Shown here: positions 53,052 to 61,116 of the stretch, one piece after another
Position numbering within the stretch: position 1 is the stretch's first letter
Layout of the letters: every line of letters begins with the position of its first letter
From: an uncultured Chryseobacterium sp.
Lineage (GTDB): Bacteria > Bacteroidota > Bacteroidia > Flavobacteriales > Weeksellaceae
DNA: 64,000 nucleotides
Direction: 5' to 3'
NCBI GenBank assembly: GCA_913774355.1
Contig: CAJYGB010000008.1
Span: 1-64,000 of the forward strand
Translations under genes and position numbers: made by a program
Notes under the pieces: model-generated
The model's database searches: none
What the model saw: the letters and a program-made list of their open reading frames with translations, nothing else
What the model was told of the DNA's origin: nothing

Positions 53052-53729
53052 ATGAAAATACTGATTGTAGAAGACCACAAGGAGCTGGCTTCTAACATTA
53101 CGGATTATCTCAGGAAGGAAGATTACGTCTGTGAAGTCGCTTCCACCAAAGAAGAAGCCGATGAAAAGATCGATTTTTTTGAATATGACTGCATCCTTCT
53201 GGATCTCATGCTTCCCGACGGGAGCGGCCTGGAAGTGCTCCGGGAGATCAAGCATAAAAAGCTTGCGGCCGGCATCATCATTATTTCAGCCAAAGATTCC
53301 CTGGATCATAAACTGGAAGGCCTCGAAGAAGGTGCCGACGATTATATGACGAAACCTTTTGCCCTTCCCGAGCTGCATGCCCGGATAAAAGCCGTTTCCC
53401 GGAGAAAAACACCGGAAGTGGATCATGCCCTGGTTTTTAATGAAATAAAAATCGACCTTGAATCCAAGGAATGCCTGATTGCCGGCAAACCCGTAAATCT
53501 TACGCGCAAAGAACTCAACCTCCTGATCTTTTTTATCAGTAACGAAAACAGAATGCTTTCCAAGCAGGCCATTGCGGGTCACCTCTGGGGAGATTATACT
53601 TACAGCATAGACAATATCGATTTTGTCTACCAGCATCTGAAAAATCTCCGTAAAAAAATTACCGATGCGGGCGGAAAAGATTATCTGCATACCGTATACG
53701 GGCTGGGCTATAAATGGCAGGACTCATGA
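53052..53729 (+). CDS. OmpR/PhoB-type response regulator
   Basis: 225 aa. Receiver domain with acidic pocket VEDH (7-8), phosphorylated Asp51 in LLDLMLPDGSG, and Lys101 in DDYMTKPF. Winged-helix DNA-binding domain from about 130 (CLIAGKPVNLTRKELNLLIF, then NIDFVYQHLKNLRKKI and HTVYGLGYKW). Overlaps the histidine kinase gene by 4 nt (ATGA), so both are translated together. Probably controls the porin and permease genes just downstream. Confidence 0.95.
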   Translation: MKILIVEDHKELASNITDYLRKEDYVCEVASTKEEADEKIDFFEYDCILLDLMLPDGSGLEVLREIKHKKLAAGIIIISAKDSLDHKLEGLEEGADDYMTKPFALPELHARIKAVSRRKTPEVDHALVFNEIKIDLESKECLIAGKPVNLTRKELNLLIFFISNENRMLSKQAIAGHLWGDYTYSIDNIDFVYQHLKNLRKKITDAGGKDYLHTVYGLGYKWQDS

Positions 53730-54994
53730 ACCTCAGTTACCGTTTTGCCAAAGCTTTTACCATCCTGGTATTTACCGTGCTTCTTCTCGGGTTTGCGATT
53801 CTTTATTATGCGTTTGAAAGAACAACCATGCGTTCGGCCATTGTAAAAATGGAAGATCTGAATGCGTATGTCGCCGGAAGACTTTCCAAAGATCCGGAAT
53901 ACGATTATTTTAATTTTCATCACAGGCAGACTCGTGTAGCTTTGCTGAAAGAAGTCCCTTCGGATAAGGAAGAAAAGATTATTGAAGAAAAATACATCTG
54001 GAACAGGAGCATACAATCCTATATCAACAGGATTTCCGTTAGCTCTTTTTTTATGATTAAAGGAAAGCCATACAGGATTACCAGCGTACGATATATTACC
54101 GTTATTGAAAAACGCTTCCTCCTGAGTTTGGTAATGGTAGTCGCCTGGATCATGGTATTCCTGGTGATTCTTTCCATTATTATCAGCGTTCTGATATCCC
54201 GTAAAATCCTCGATCCGTTTTACCACGCACTTGAGGAGATTAAAAGATTCAGTATAAAAGACCGGAAGCCGATGCAGCTGATGGAAACCGGCACCTATGA
54301 ATTCCGTCTGCTGAACGGTTTTCTGACAAAGATGTCCGAGAATTCCAAAAAAGACTATTATTTGCTGGAAGAGCTTACCGAAAACACCTCACACGAACTG
54401 CAGACTCCGCTTGCATCCGTAAAAGGAAAGATCGAGCTGATGATGGAAACCGGGCTTACGGAAAAGCAGTTTGCCACCCTTTCTTCGATGAATGATGAGC
54501 TGGACCGTCTTTCGTCCATCAACAAATCCCTGATCCTCCTGGCCAAGCTGGAGCATCTGGAGCTGAAAAATACAGGGCGGATCAACCTGTCGCAAATCCT
54601 TGCCGAACGCATGGCTTATTTTGAGGACATCTTCTCATTTCAGCAGCTGCACGTAGAAGCTTCCGTAGAACCAGATGTCATGATCTCTATGGATGAAAAC
54701 CTGGCCGTCATTGTGCTGGACAATCTGCTGAGCAATTCCAAAAGGCATAATTACGCAAACGGAGCAATTGAGATTTCCCTTACCGCATCCCGTCTTACCA
54801 TTTCAAATACCGGAAACCCGCCTTCGATTCCGGAAGAGGAAGTTTTCGGAAGATTCAGCCGTGGAAATCCGGATCAGAATTCGATCGGGATAGGATTGGC
54901 ACTTGTGAAAAGAATTCTGGAGATTTTCGGGTATGAAATCAGTTACCGATTTTACAACGAAAGACATGTAGTTATTGTGGAATTTAAAATTTAA
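53726..54994 (+). CDS. Membrane sensor histidine kinase
   Basis: 422 aa from ATG 53726, which forms an ATGA overlap with the regulator; an ATG at 53714 is also in frame. Two membrane helices (about 12-32 and 137-160) flank a periplasmic sensor of about 105 residues with a Lys/Tyr-rich stretch. Then the dimerisation domain with His223 (NTSHELQTPLASVKGK), N box LDNLLSNSKRHNYA and G box NSIGIGLALVKRIL. The partner is the preceding regulator. Signal unknown; the downstream 2-oxoglutarate permease points to a C4/C5 dicarboxylate. Confidence 0.94.
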   Translation: MNLSYRFAKAFTILVFTVLLLGFAILYYAFERTTMRSAIVKMEDLNAYVAGRLSKDPEYDYFNFHHRQTRVALLKEVPSDKEEKIIEEKYIWNRSIQSYINRISVSSFFMIKGKPYRITSVRYITVIEKRFLLSLVMVVAWIMVFLVILSIIISVLISRKILDPFYHALEEIKRFSIKDRKPMQLMETGTYEFRLLNGFLTKMSENSKKDYYLLEELTENTSHELQTPLASVKGKIELMMETGLTEKQFATLSSMNDELDRLSSINKSLILLAKLEHLELKNTGRINLSQILAERMAYFEDIFSFQQLHVEASVEPDVMISMDENLAVIVLDNLLSNSKRHNYANGAIEISLTASRLTISNTGNPPSIPEEEVFGRFSRGNPDQNSIGIGLALVKRILEIFGYEISYRFYNERHVVIVEFKI

Positions 54995-55093
54995 TAGACT
55001 GTTAATCATTTATTTAATATAAATTTTTAAATTCTGGTGCCATCTTCAGAATTTCTTCAGAATTTCTTTTTTCATTAGCTGGAAACAAAACCT

Positions 55094-56506
55094 ATGAAAA
55101 AAATAACATTGGTATGTATGTTTCTTGGCTTTCATCTTTTTTATGGCCAGGATAGTACCGGAGCCGTTAAAAAACAGGAAGTTGTACTTCCCGCAAAAAA
55201 TCCGATGGATATCGGCGAGCTGAAGATCAATCTGGATCCGAAAGGGGAAAGATGGCTGAAGTTTGGGATCAACAGCCAGATCTGGCTTCGGAGTATCGAA
55301 AATAATCCCGGCACAAAGGTAAATGGTGTTCCTCAGGATCAGACCTACGATGCAGGCATCAGAAGGATGCGTCTTACGGTACAGAGCCAGCTTACCCCGT
55401 TTTATTCCGTTTACCTTCAGGTGGGGATCAACAACCAGACGTTTATTTCCGGCGGCGGCAGCGGGACGGGCGCCAACGGAGCCGGAAAAAAGCCGGGGCT
55501 GTTTTTCCACGATGCCTACAATGAGTTTACGATCATCCCGAGGACTGATTTTATGACCGGAAAGCCCAATAAAAACAATCTTTATATCGGTGCCGGTCTT
55601 CACTCCTGGAACGGCGTAAGCCGGATGACAAATGCGAGTACGACAAAACTCCTGGCTGCAGACCTGCCGATCTTTAATTTCCCAACCATCGAAGTTGCGG
55701 ATCAGTTTGCACGGCAGTTCGGCGTTTTCGTTCACGGGGATCTCGACAGGATTAATTACCGGTTCAGTGTCAATAAGCCTTTCGCGACTTCCAATACTCC
55801 GGCGGTAGGAAGCGCGGCGGTGGATAATAACCAAAGCGGAAAGCTTTCATACGCAGGGTACGCTTTTTATCAGTTTTTTGAAAAAGAAGCTACCGTAACC
55901 TCTTTTTTACCCGGCAATAATCTGGCAAAAAAGAAAGTCCTGAATATAGGTTCCGGTTTTTATCTCAACAAAGAAGGAACCCAGAGCCAGCCGGCGGCCA
56001 ACGTTTTCGAATCCCACGATGTGTCGATTTTCGGAGCTGATGTATACAGTGAAATCCCGATGGGAAATAAAAAGAAAGAAATGGGGCTTACCTTGTATTC
56101 CGTATTCTACAGATACAATTACGGACCGGATTATATCCGGATGAGCGGACTGATGAACCCCGGAACGGCAGACACCTCCTTCACCGGACAGAAAGCACTG
56201 GAGGGCCCGGGAAACAACAGGGTGCTGATGGGAACCGGAAATATCTTTTTCCTGCAGGCAGGGTTTGTACTGCCCAAGTTCAGCAATACCGTGAAAGTAC
56301 AGCCCTTTGTTAACTATACGCTGAAAGATATGGATGCCCTTCATCAGAAAGGAAATTATTATGACGTGGGAACAAGCTTCTATTTTTACGGGCAAAATGC
56401 CCGGCTCGCCGTTCAGTACAGCAGCAGACCGCTGTATGACACGTCTTCCCGAACGGTTTTCGACAGAAAAGGAGAATTAATCATTTTATTCCATATTGTT
56501 TTATAA
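55094..56506 (+). CDS. Outer-membrane porin-like barrel protein
   Basis: 470 aa. Signal peptide MKKITLVCMFLGFHLFYGQ. The mature protein alternates in beta-strand fashion with many aromatic girdle residues (RWLKFGINSQIWLRSIENNP, FYSVYLQVGINNQTFI, LGLTLYSVFYRYNYGPDYIR-like, VKVQPFVNYTLKDMDALHQK) and ends in the strand LIILFHIVL. It looks like a large general or substrate-specific porin. 99 nt after the kinase and 18 nt before the KgtP-like permease, so it likely provides outer-membrane entry for that permease's substrate. Confidence 0.8.
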   Translation: MKKITLVCMFLGFHLFYGQDSTGAVKKQEVVLPAKNPMDIGELKINLDPKGERWLKFGINSQIWLRSIENNPGTKVNGVPQDQTYDAGIRRMRLTVQSQLTPFYSVYLQVGINNQTFISGGGSGTGANGAGKKPGLFFHDAYNEFTIIPRTDFMTGKPNKNNLYIGAGLHSWNGVSRMTNASTTKLLAADLPIFNFPTIEVADQFARQFGVFVHGDLDRINYRFSVNKPFATSNTPAVGSAAVDNNQSGKLSYAGYAFYQFFEKEATVTSFLPGNNLAKKKVLNIGSGFYLNKEGTQSQPAANVFESHDVSIFGADVYSEIPMGNKKKEMGLTLYSVFYRYNYGPDYIRMSGLMNPGTADTSFTGQKALEGPGNNRVLMGTGNIFFLQAGFVLPKFSNTVKVQPFVNYTLKDMDALHQKGNYYDVGTSFYFYGQNARLAVQYSSRPLYDTSSRTVFDRKGELIILFHIVL

Positions 56507-56524
56507 ATTTAAACCATTATATAT

Positions 56525-57847
56525 ATGAAAACGCAACAAACATCAACGATTACTACTGCAGAAAGGATCAAAGCCATTATCGGCGGATCCATAGGAAACC
56601 TTGTAGAATGGTACGACTGGTATGCTTACGCTGCTTTTGCCATTTACTTTTCACATGCCTTTTTCCCGGATTCGGATATGACGGCGCAGCTGCTGAACAC
56701 GGCAGGGATTTTTGCCGTGGGATTCCTCATGCGTCCCGTAGGCGGATGGATGTTCGGAAGTATTGCCGATAAGATCGGAAGAAAAAGAGCCATGACCCTG
56801 TCTGTACTGCTGATGTCCTTCGGCTCGCTGCTGATCGCCCTTACCCCGACTTACGACACCATCGGCGTACTGGCACCGATCCTTCTGCTGGCCGCCCGTC
56901 TTTTGCAGGGGCTGAGCGTGGGCGGAGAATATGGCGTATCGGCAACTTATCTTAGCGAAATGGCTACGGAAGACCGCCGTGGATTCTATTCAAGCTTCCA
57001 GTATGTTACGCTTATCGGCGGACAGCTGATTGCACTGGGAATTCAGCTTATCTTACAGAAGCTGCTTCTTACGGAAACCCAGCTGGAACAATGGGGTTGG
57101 AGGATCCCGTTTGTCATTGGTGCTATTCTGTCGGTTATCGCTTTATACCTGAGATCGAGCCTTCATGAAACGGAGGCTTTTGAAAACAAAAAAGAGCTGG
57201 TAAAGGATAAAAAAGGAACCGTAAAAGAGCTGCTGAAACACCCGCAGGCCCTGCTTACCGTAATCGGACTTACATTGGGCGGAACCCTGGCTTTTTATAC
57301 CTATACCACCTATATGCAGAAATTCCTGGTTAATACCGTGCATCTGAGTAAAGAACAGTCTACATTGATCTCATTTATTTCCCTTTTTGTATTTGCCTGC
57401 CTGCAGCCGGTTTTCGGAGGACTTTCGGACAAGATCGGCAGAAGGCCACTGCTGTTGGGGTTTGGGATTTTGGGAACTTTATGCACCGTTCCGCTTCTTA
57501 CGGCGTTGAGTCATACCACTTCCATGTGGATGTCGTTTGTCTGGATCATGATCGCCCTGATTATTGTGAGCGGCTACACTTCCATTAATGCGGTGGTAAA
57601 GGCTGAACTTTTCCCTTCAGAGGTAAGAGCTTTGGGAGTAGGGCTTCCGTATGCGTTAACGGTAGCAATCTTCGGAGGAACGGCAGAATATATTGCTTTG
57701 TGGTTCAAGCAGGCCAACATGGAACATTATTTTTACTGGTATATCACCATCTGCATCTCGTTTTCCCTGATCGTATATTTCAGGATGAAAGATACCAAGG
57801 AAACGTCCAAGCTGGATGAGGATCTGGAACAGGACGCTGCTGCCTGA
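56525..57847 (+). CDS. kgtP: 2-oxoglutarate:H+ symporter, KgtP-like (MHS family MFS)
   Basis: 440 aa, 12 helices. Close to recalled E. coli KgtP: IGGSIGNLVEWYDWYAYAAF, GIFAVGFLMRPVGGWMFGS, the motif-A loop ADKIGRKRAM, LLQGLSVGGEYGVSATYLSE, YSSFQYVTLIGGQLIALG, WGWRIPFVIGAI and YTYTTYMQKFLVNT all correspond. Imports 2-oxoglutarate with protons across the inner membrane; a related dicarboxylate or proline/betaine substrate is possible in this family. Fourth gene of the regulator, kinase, porin, permease cluster, 18 nt after the porin. Confidence 0.88.
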   Translation: MKTQQTSTITTAERIKAIIGGSIGNLVEWYDWYAYAAFAIYFSHAFFPDSDMTAQLLNTAGIFAVGFLMRPVGGWMFGSIADKIGRKRAMTLSVLLMSFGSLLIALTPTYDTIGVLAPILLLAARLLQGLSVGGEYGVSATYLSEMATEDRRGFYSSFQYVTLIGGQLIALGIQLILQKLLLTETQLEQWGWRIPFVIGAILSVIALYLRSSLHETEAFENKKELVKDKKGTVKELLKHPQALLTVIGLTLGGTLAFYTYTTYMQKFLVNTVHLSKEQSTLISFISLFVFACLQPVFGGLSDKIGRRPLLLGFGILGTLCTVPLLTALSHTTSMWMSFVWIMIALIIVSGYTSINAVVKAELFPSEVRALGVGLPYALTVAIFGGTAEYIALWFKQANMEHYFYWYITICISFSLIVYFRMKDTKETSKLDEDLEQDAAA

Positions 57848-58001
57848 GATTTTGAAAGCATTGATTTTAAAAAGAACTAGGCATAAAAAAAGGAAAGAAT
57901 TGGGCAGGGTAATCTTTCAAAAGACGCCATCGCAGGATTGCTGATGTTTGTCTCAGTAGGCAGAAAGAGCATTAACCAAAAATTTCCTTATGCTGTGTAT
58001 G

Positions 58002-58053
58002 TACAAATGTAAGAAAGTTTACCTAAACATAATCTTACATTTGTATTTTTTTT
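58002..58053 (+). terminator. Long palindrome with T tract, likely terminator of the porin-kgtP unit
   Basis: TACAAATGTAAGA (58002-58014) pairs perfectly with TCTTACATTTGTA (58033-58045); inside, GTTT pairs with AAAC. Eight T's follow. It lies 154 nt past the kgtP stop. Confidence 0.6.
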
Positions 58054-58094
58054 GGAATAAATTTTCTTGAATATACCGTTTAAATGAATTATGA

Positions 58095-58180
58095 GAAGCT
58101 TTTTCCCGCTTTCTGTTGCAATCTTTTTTTGCAAAAAAGGATTTCCACGGCAATCGGGGCTAGGGTTCGAGCCGTCCCGT
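58095..58180. repeat. Dispersed repeat of the CCCGCTTTCTG...CAATCGGGGCTAGGG type
   Basis: AAGCTTTTTCCCGCTTTCTG, a hairpin AATCTTTTTTT-GC-AAAAAAGGATT (58120-58143), then CAATCGGGGCTAGGG. I recall this order as a frequent intergenic repeat in Chryseobacterium-type genomes; only one copy is in the window. The remaining spacer 57848-58208 has no gene. Confidence 0.45.
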
Positions 58181-58208
58181 TCAGCACTATTTAAAACAGG
58201 AAATATTC

Positions 58209-59144
58209 TCAGTCAAATACAATATTGATGCTACCTTCGATTTTCCGATCTGTATACATCACCAGCTCTTTATCACGGGCTTTTATTTTATTCCAGTAGT
58301 GGTTTCCCGCAAACCGGCTTTCCAGGACTTCCGCTTCCATGCCGATTTCCGCAATCCTGATTTCTCTGGGATAGTAGGAAAATTCAGGCAGTCTGAAATT
58401 TTCCCGTTCCGTTCCGGTAAAAATATTTACTTCACCGAAAAGTTTCGCAACGTACGGATTGCAGGGATTCTTATAGGCTTCCTCAGGACTGCCGTCCTGG
58501 ATCAGTTTTCCATCCTGCAAGACGATAATCCGGTCCAGCCACGGGATAATATCCTGGAGCTCATGCGTTGAAATCAGCAGCGAAATATGATTCTGCTTCA
58601 CATAGCGGAACAGCTTTTCCCGAAGTTCGATCTTTCTCGGAAAATCCAGGTTGCTGAACGGCTCATCCAGAATGAGGAGCTTCGGCATTACGGAGAGGGC
58701 CCGGGCGATGGCAACCCGCTGCTGCTGGCCACCGCTCAGGTATTTCGGCAAAACGTTGGCAAAATCTTCCAGACCTACAACTTCAAGGAGTTCTGCTACG
58801 GTTTCCTTTTTCTTTTTTAAATTTATATTAGAAATAAACTTTCCTACATTTTCCGCAACGGTAGCGTAAGGCATCAGGTCGAAATTCTGGGCCACAAATT
58901 TCATGTCGGCTTCACCGGGAACCAGGTTTCCTTTAGGCCCGGAAAGTTTTTCGCCGCCAAAAACAATTTCCCCGCTCTCCCAGTCCAGCAGCCCGTAGAT
59001 CAGGCTCAGCAGAGTCGATTTTCCGCAGCCGCTTTCCCCGGCCAGCGCCACGATTTTACCGCCTTCCAGCTTTAGGTTCAGATCCTGGAACAGCGGTTTT
59101 TCTTTGGAATAAGAGAAGTTTAAATGGTTTATTTCTAATAGCAT
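58209..59144 (-). CDS. ABC transporter ATP-binding protein, orphan
   Basis: 311 aa. Complete ATPase: Walker A AGESGCGKSTLLSLI (about 35), Q-loop KFVAQNFDLMPYATVAENVG, signature LSGGQQQRVAIARALS, Walker B KLLILDEPFSNLD and the switch His in LISTHELQD. The extra C-terminal part (about 235-311) looks like the TOBE-type regulatory domain of PotA/CysA-class importers. No permease or binding-protein gene lies within the window nearby, so the partner is encoded elsewhere. Its ATG is 4 nt after a -7 box. Confidence 0.9.
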   Translation of the reverse strand: MLLEINHLNFSYSKEKPLFQDLNLKLEGGKIVALAGESGCGKSTLLSLIYGLLDWESGEIVFGGEKLSGPKGNLVPGEADMKFVAQNFDLMPYATVAENVGKFISNINLKKKKETVAELLEVVGLEDFANVLPKYLSGGQQQRVAIARALSVMPKLLILDEPFSNLDFPRKIELREKLFRYVKQNHISLLISTHELQDIIPWLDRIIVLQDGKLIQDGSPEEAYKNPCNPYVAKLFGEVNIFTGTERENFRLPEFSYYPREIRIAEIGMEAEVLESRFAGNHYWNKIKARDKELVMYTDRKIEGSINIVFD

Positions 59145-59148
59145 GTTA

Positions 59149-59156
59149 CAAAAGTA
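59149..59156 (-). promoter_or_regulatory. Promoter of the ABC ATPase gene, -7 box almost touching the ATG
   Basis: Minus strand TACTTTTG, exact TAnnTTTG, 4 nt upstream of the ATG. If used, the message is leaderless or nearly so. Confidence 0.5.
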
Positions 59157-59229
59157 AGGAATTGAAATGTTTCTAGGAAAGAACAGTTTTTTTTATTATT
59201 TTAGCGGAAGCAATAAAAATTTATAAATC

Positions 59230-59889
59230 ATGAAAAAAAAGCTGTTTTCCTTAGTTATTCCCGCATTTTTTGCTTTGGCTGCAGTGGTTTCCTGTAAAAA
59301 AGAGAAGCCGCTTTCCAGTGAAAGCAATGAAGTGACAACAACTAAAGATGGGGCTCAGTATGGAGTGGATACCCTGAACAGCAGGGTAGAATGGAAGGGT
59401 TATAAAATTTTAAAATCTGAAAGCACAAGCCACTTCGGAACCATCAAATTCGAGAGCGGCGACGTTACCGTAAAAGACGGAAAGCTGGAAAGCGGAAAAT
59501 TCGTTGCGGACATGGCTTCCCTTTCCTCTGAAGATCTTAAAAGCGATCCGGAAAATTTAAAGAAGCTTACCGGACATCTGAAGAGCAAAGATTTCTTCGA
59601 TGTGGAAAAATTCCCGACGGCTTCTTTTGAAGTTACAAAAGTGACTTCTTCGGCAGAAGGCGATTACAATACCATACTGGATGGTAATTTAACCATTAAA
59701 GGAATTACGAAGCCTGTCCGGTTCAAGGCCAATGTTTCCGTGAAAAACGGGGTGACGAGCATTGCTACCGAGCCGAAAGATATCATGAGAGAAGAATTCG
59801 GAATAACGTTTAAGGCACCTGCAGCCAACGGCGTCATAAAGGATGAAGTAACGCTGCAGATCAACGTAAAAGCTTTGGAAAAGAAATAA
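59230..59889 (+). CDS. YceI-family lipoprotein
   Basis: 219 aa. Signal peptide MKKKLFSLVIPAFFALAAVVSC with Cys22 as lipid site. YceI lipocalin-like domain from about 43: YGVDTLNSRVEWKGYKILKS, HFGTIKFESGDVTVKDGKLE, LKSKDFFDVEKFPTASFEV, LTIKGITKPVRF, and the REEFGITF strand near the end. Family members bind polyisoprenoids or lipids in the periplasm; the ligand here is unknown. Divergent from the ABC ATPase gene with an 85-nt spacer. Confidence 0.93.
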   Translation: MKKKLFSLVIPAFFALAAVVSCKKEKPLSSESNEVTTTKDGAQYGVDTLNSRVEWKGYKILKSESTSHFGTIKFESGDVTVKDGKLESGKFVADMASLSSEDLKSDPENLKKLTGHLKSKDFFDVEKFPTASFEVTKVTSSAEGDYNTILDGNLTIKGITKPVRFKANVSVKNGVTSIATEPKDIMREEFGITFKAPAANGVIKDEVTLQINVKALEKK

Positions 59890-59921
59890 TTTTTTTATTT
59901 AAGTGAAATAAGTGATTGAAG

Positions 59922-59951
59922 TCTGCCTCCCGCAAAGAGGCAGATTTTTTT
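59922..59951 (+). terminator. Terminator of the YceI gene
   Basis: TCTGCCTC pairs with GAGGCAGA around CCGCAAA, followed by seven T's; 32 nt after the stop. Confidence 0.85.
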
Positions 59952-59986
59952 AACATTTTTAAGAAATTTATTCGGGTGAAAAACCG

Positions 59987-59994
59987 TATTTTTG
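59987..59994 (+). promoter_or_regulatory. pheS promoter, -7 box
   Basis: TATTTTTG, exact TAnnTTTG, 25 nt before the ATG at 60020. Confidence 0.55.
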
Positions 59995-60019
59995 CAAAAC
60001 ATTTTGAAAGGGTAAAACA

Positions 60020-61030
60020 ATGATAGAAAAGATAGAAGAATTACTGGTTGAGGTAAACAGCTTCCATGCGACATCAAAGGAGGAGATCGAAAACTTCCGG
60101 ATCAAATACAATGGTAAAAAAGGGATTCTGAACGATTTTTTTGAAAAATTTAAAGAAGTTCCGAATGACCAGAAGAAAGATTTCGGACAGAAGATCAATA
60201 CTTTGAAGCAGGCTGTTAACGTAAAGTTGGAGGATTTGAAAAATGCTTCAGCATCTTCTATTATCGTAGAGAAAGAAGACCTTACCAAACCTGCTTTTCC
60301 GCTGGAGCTCGGATCAAGACATCCGATCAACCTCGTAAAAAACAGGATTATCGAGATCTTTAAATCCATTGGTTTTGCTGTGGCAGACGGGCCGGAAATT
60401 GAGGACGACTGGCACAACTTCACCGCCCTGAACCTTCCCGAATACCACCCTGCCAGAGATATGCAGGATACCTTCTTTATCGAGCAGAACCCTGATATCC
60501 TTCTGAGAACCCATACTTCTTCGGTACAGATCCGTTACATGGAGGAAAACCAGCCTCCGATCAGGATCTTATCCCCGGGAAGAGTGTTCCGTAATGAAGC
60601 GGTTTCTTCGCGTTCGCACTGTATTTTCCACCAGATCGAAGGGCTGTATATTGATGAGAACGTAAGCTTTGCAGATTTGAAGCAGACGATCCAGTTTTTT
60701 ACCACAGAACTTTTCGGAAAATCGAAAATCAGATTAAGACCTTCTTATTTCCCTTTTACGGAGCCAAGTGCGGAAATTGACGTGTATTGGGGACTGAATT
60801 CCGAAACGGATTACAGAATTACCAAAGGAACCGGATGGCTGGAAATCATGGGCTGCGGTATGGTAGACCCGGCCGTACTTAAGAATGTGAATATCGATCC
60901 GGAGAAATATTCGGGATATGCTTTCGGAATGGGAATTGAGAGAATCGTTATGCTTCTGTACCAGATGAGCGATATCAGGATGTTCTTTGAAAACGACATC
61001 AGAACACTGGAACAGTTTAAAACTTTATAG
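60020..61030 (+). CDS. pheS: Phenylalanyl-tRNA synthetase alpha subunit
   Basis: Charges tRNA-Phe together with PheT. 336 aa. The N-terminal coiled coil (about 1-85) is followed by the class II core: [73 protein letters not shown] (motif 2), and motif 3 [16 protein letters not shown] with [16 protein letters not shown] at the end. pheT is not adjacent: the next gene is a kinase, and a terminator follows directly. Separation of pheS and pheT is common in this phylum. Confidence 0.97.
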   Translation: MIEKIEELLVEVNSFHATSKEEIENFRIKYNGKKGILNDFFEKFKEVPNDQKKDFGQKINTLKQAVNVKLEDLKNASASSIIVEKEDLTKPAFPLELGSRHPINLVKNRIIEIFKSIGFAVADGPEIEDDWHNFTALNLPEYHPARDMQDTFFIEQNPDILLRTHTSSVQIRYMEENQPPIRILSPGRVFRNEAVSSRSHCIFHQIEGLYIDENVSFADLKQTIQFFTTELFGKSKIRLRPSYFPFTEPSAEIDVYWGLNSETDYRITKGTGWLEIMGCGMVDPAVLKNVNIDPEKYSGYAFGMGIERIVMLLYQMSDIRMFFENDIRTLEQFKTL

Positions 61031-61053
61031 TTTAATTTAAACTTATTTATATA

Positions 61054-61088
61054 AAATCCTGTAAAAACATTGCTTACAGGATTTTTTT
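61054..61088 (+). terminator. pheS terminator
   Basis: AAATCCTGTAA pairs perfectly with TTACAGGATTT around a 9-nt loop, then a T run; 24 nt after the stop. Confidence 0.85.
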
Positions 61089-61116
61089 GTTAATTTTATG
61101 CTGAAAAATACACAAA

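Noticed and set aside
58141..58180. tRNA-like GGTTCGAGCC segment
   Set aside because: No acceptor or anticodon stem can be folded around it; part of a dispersed repeat instead.
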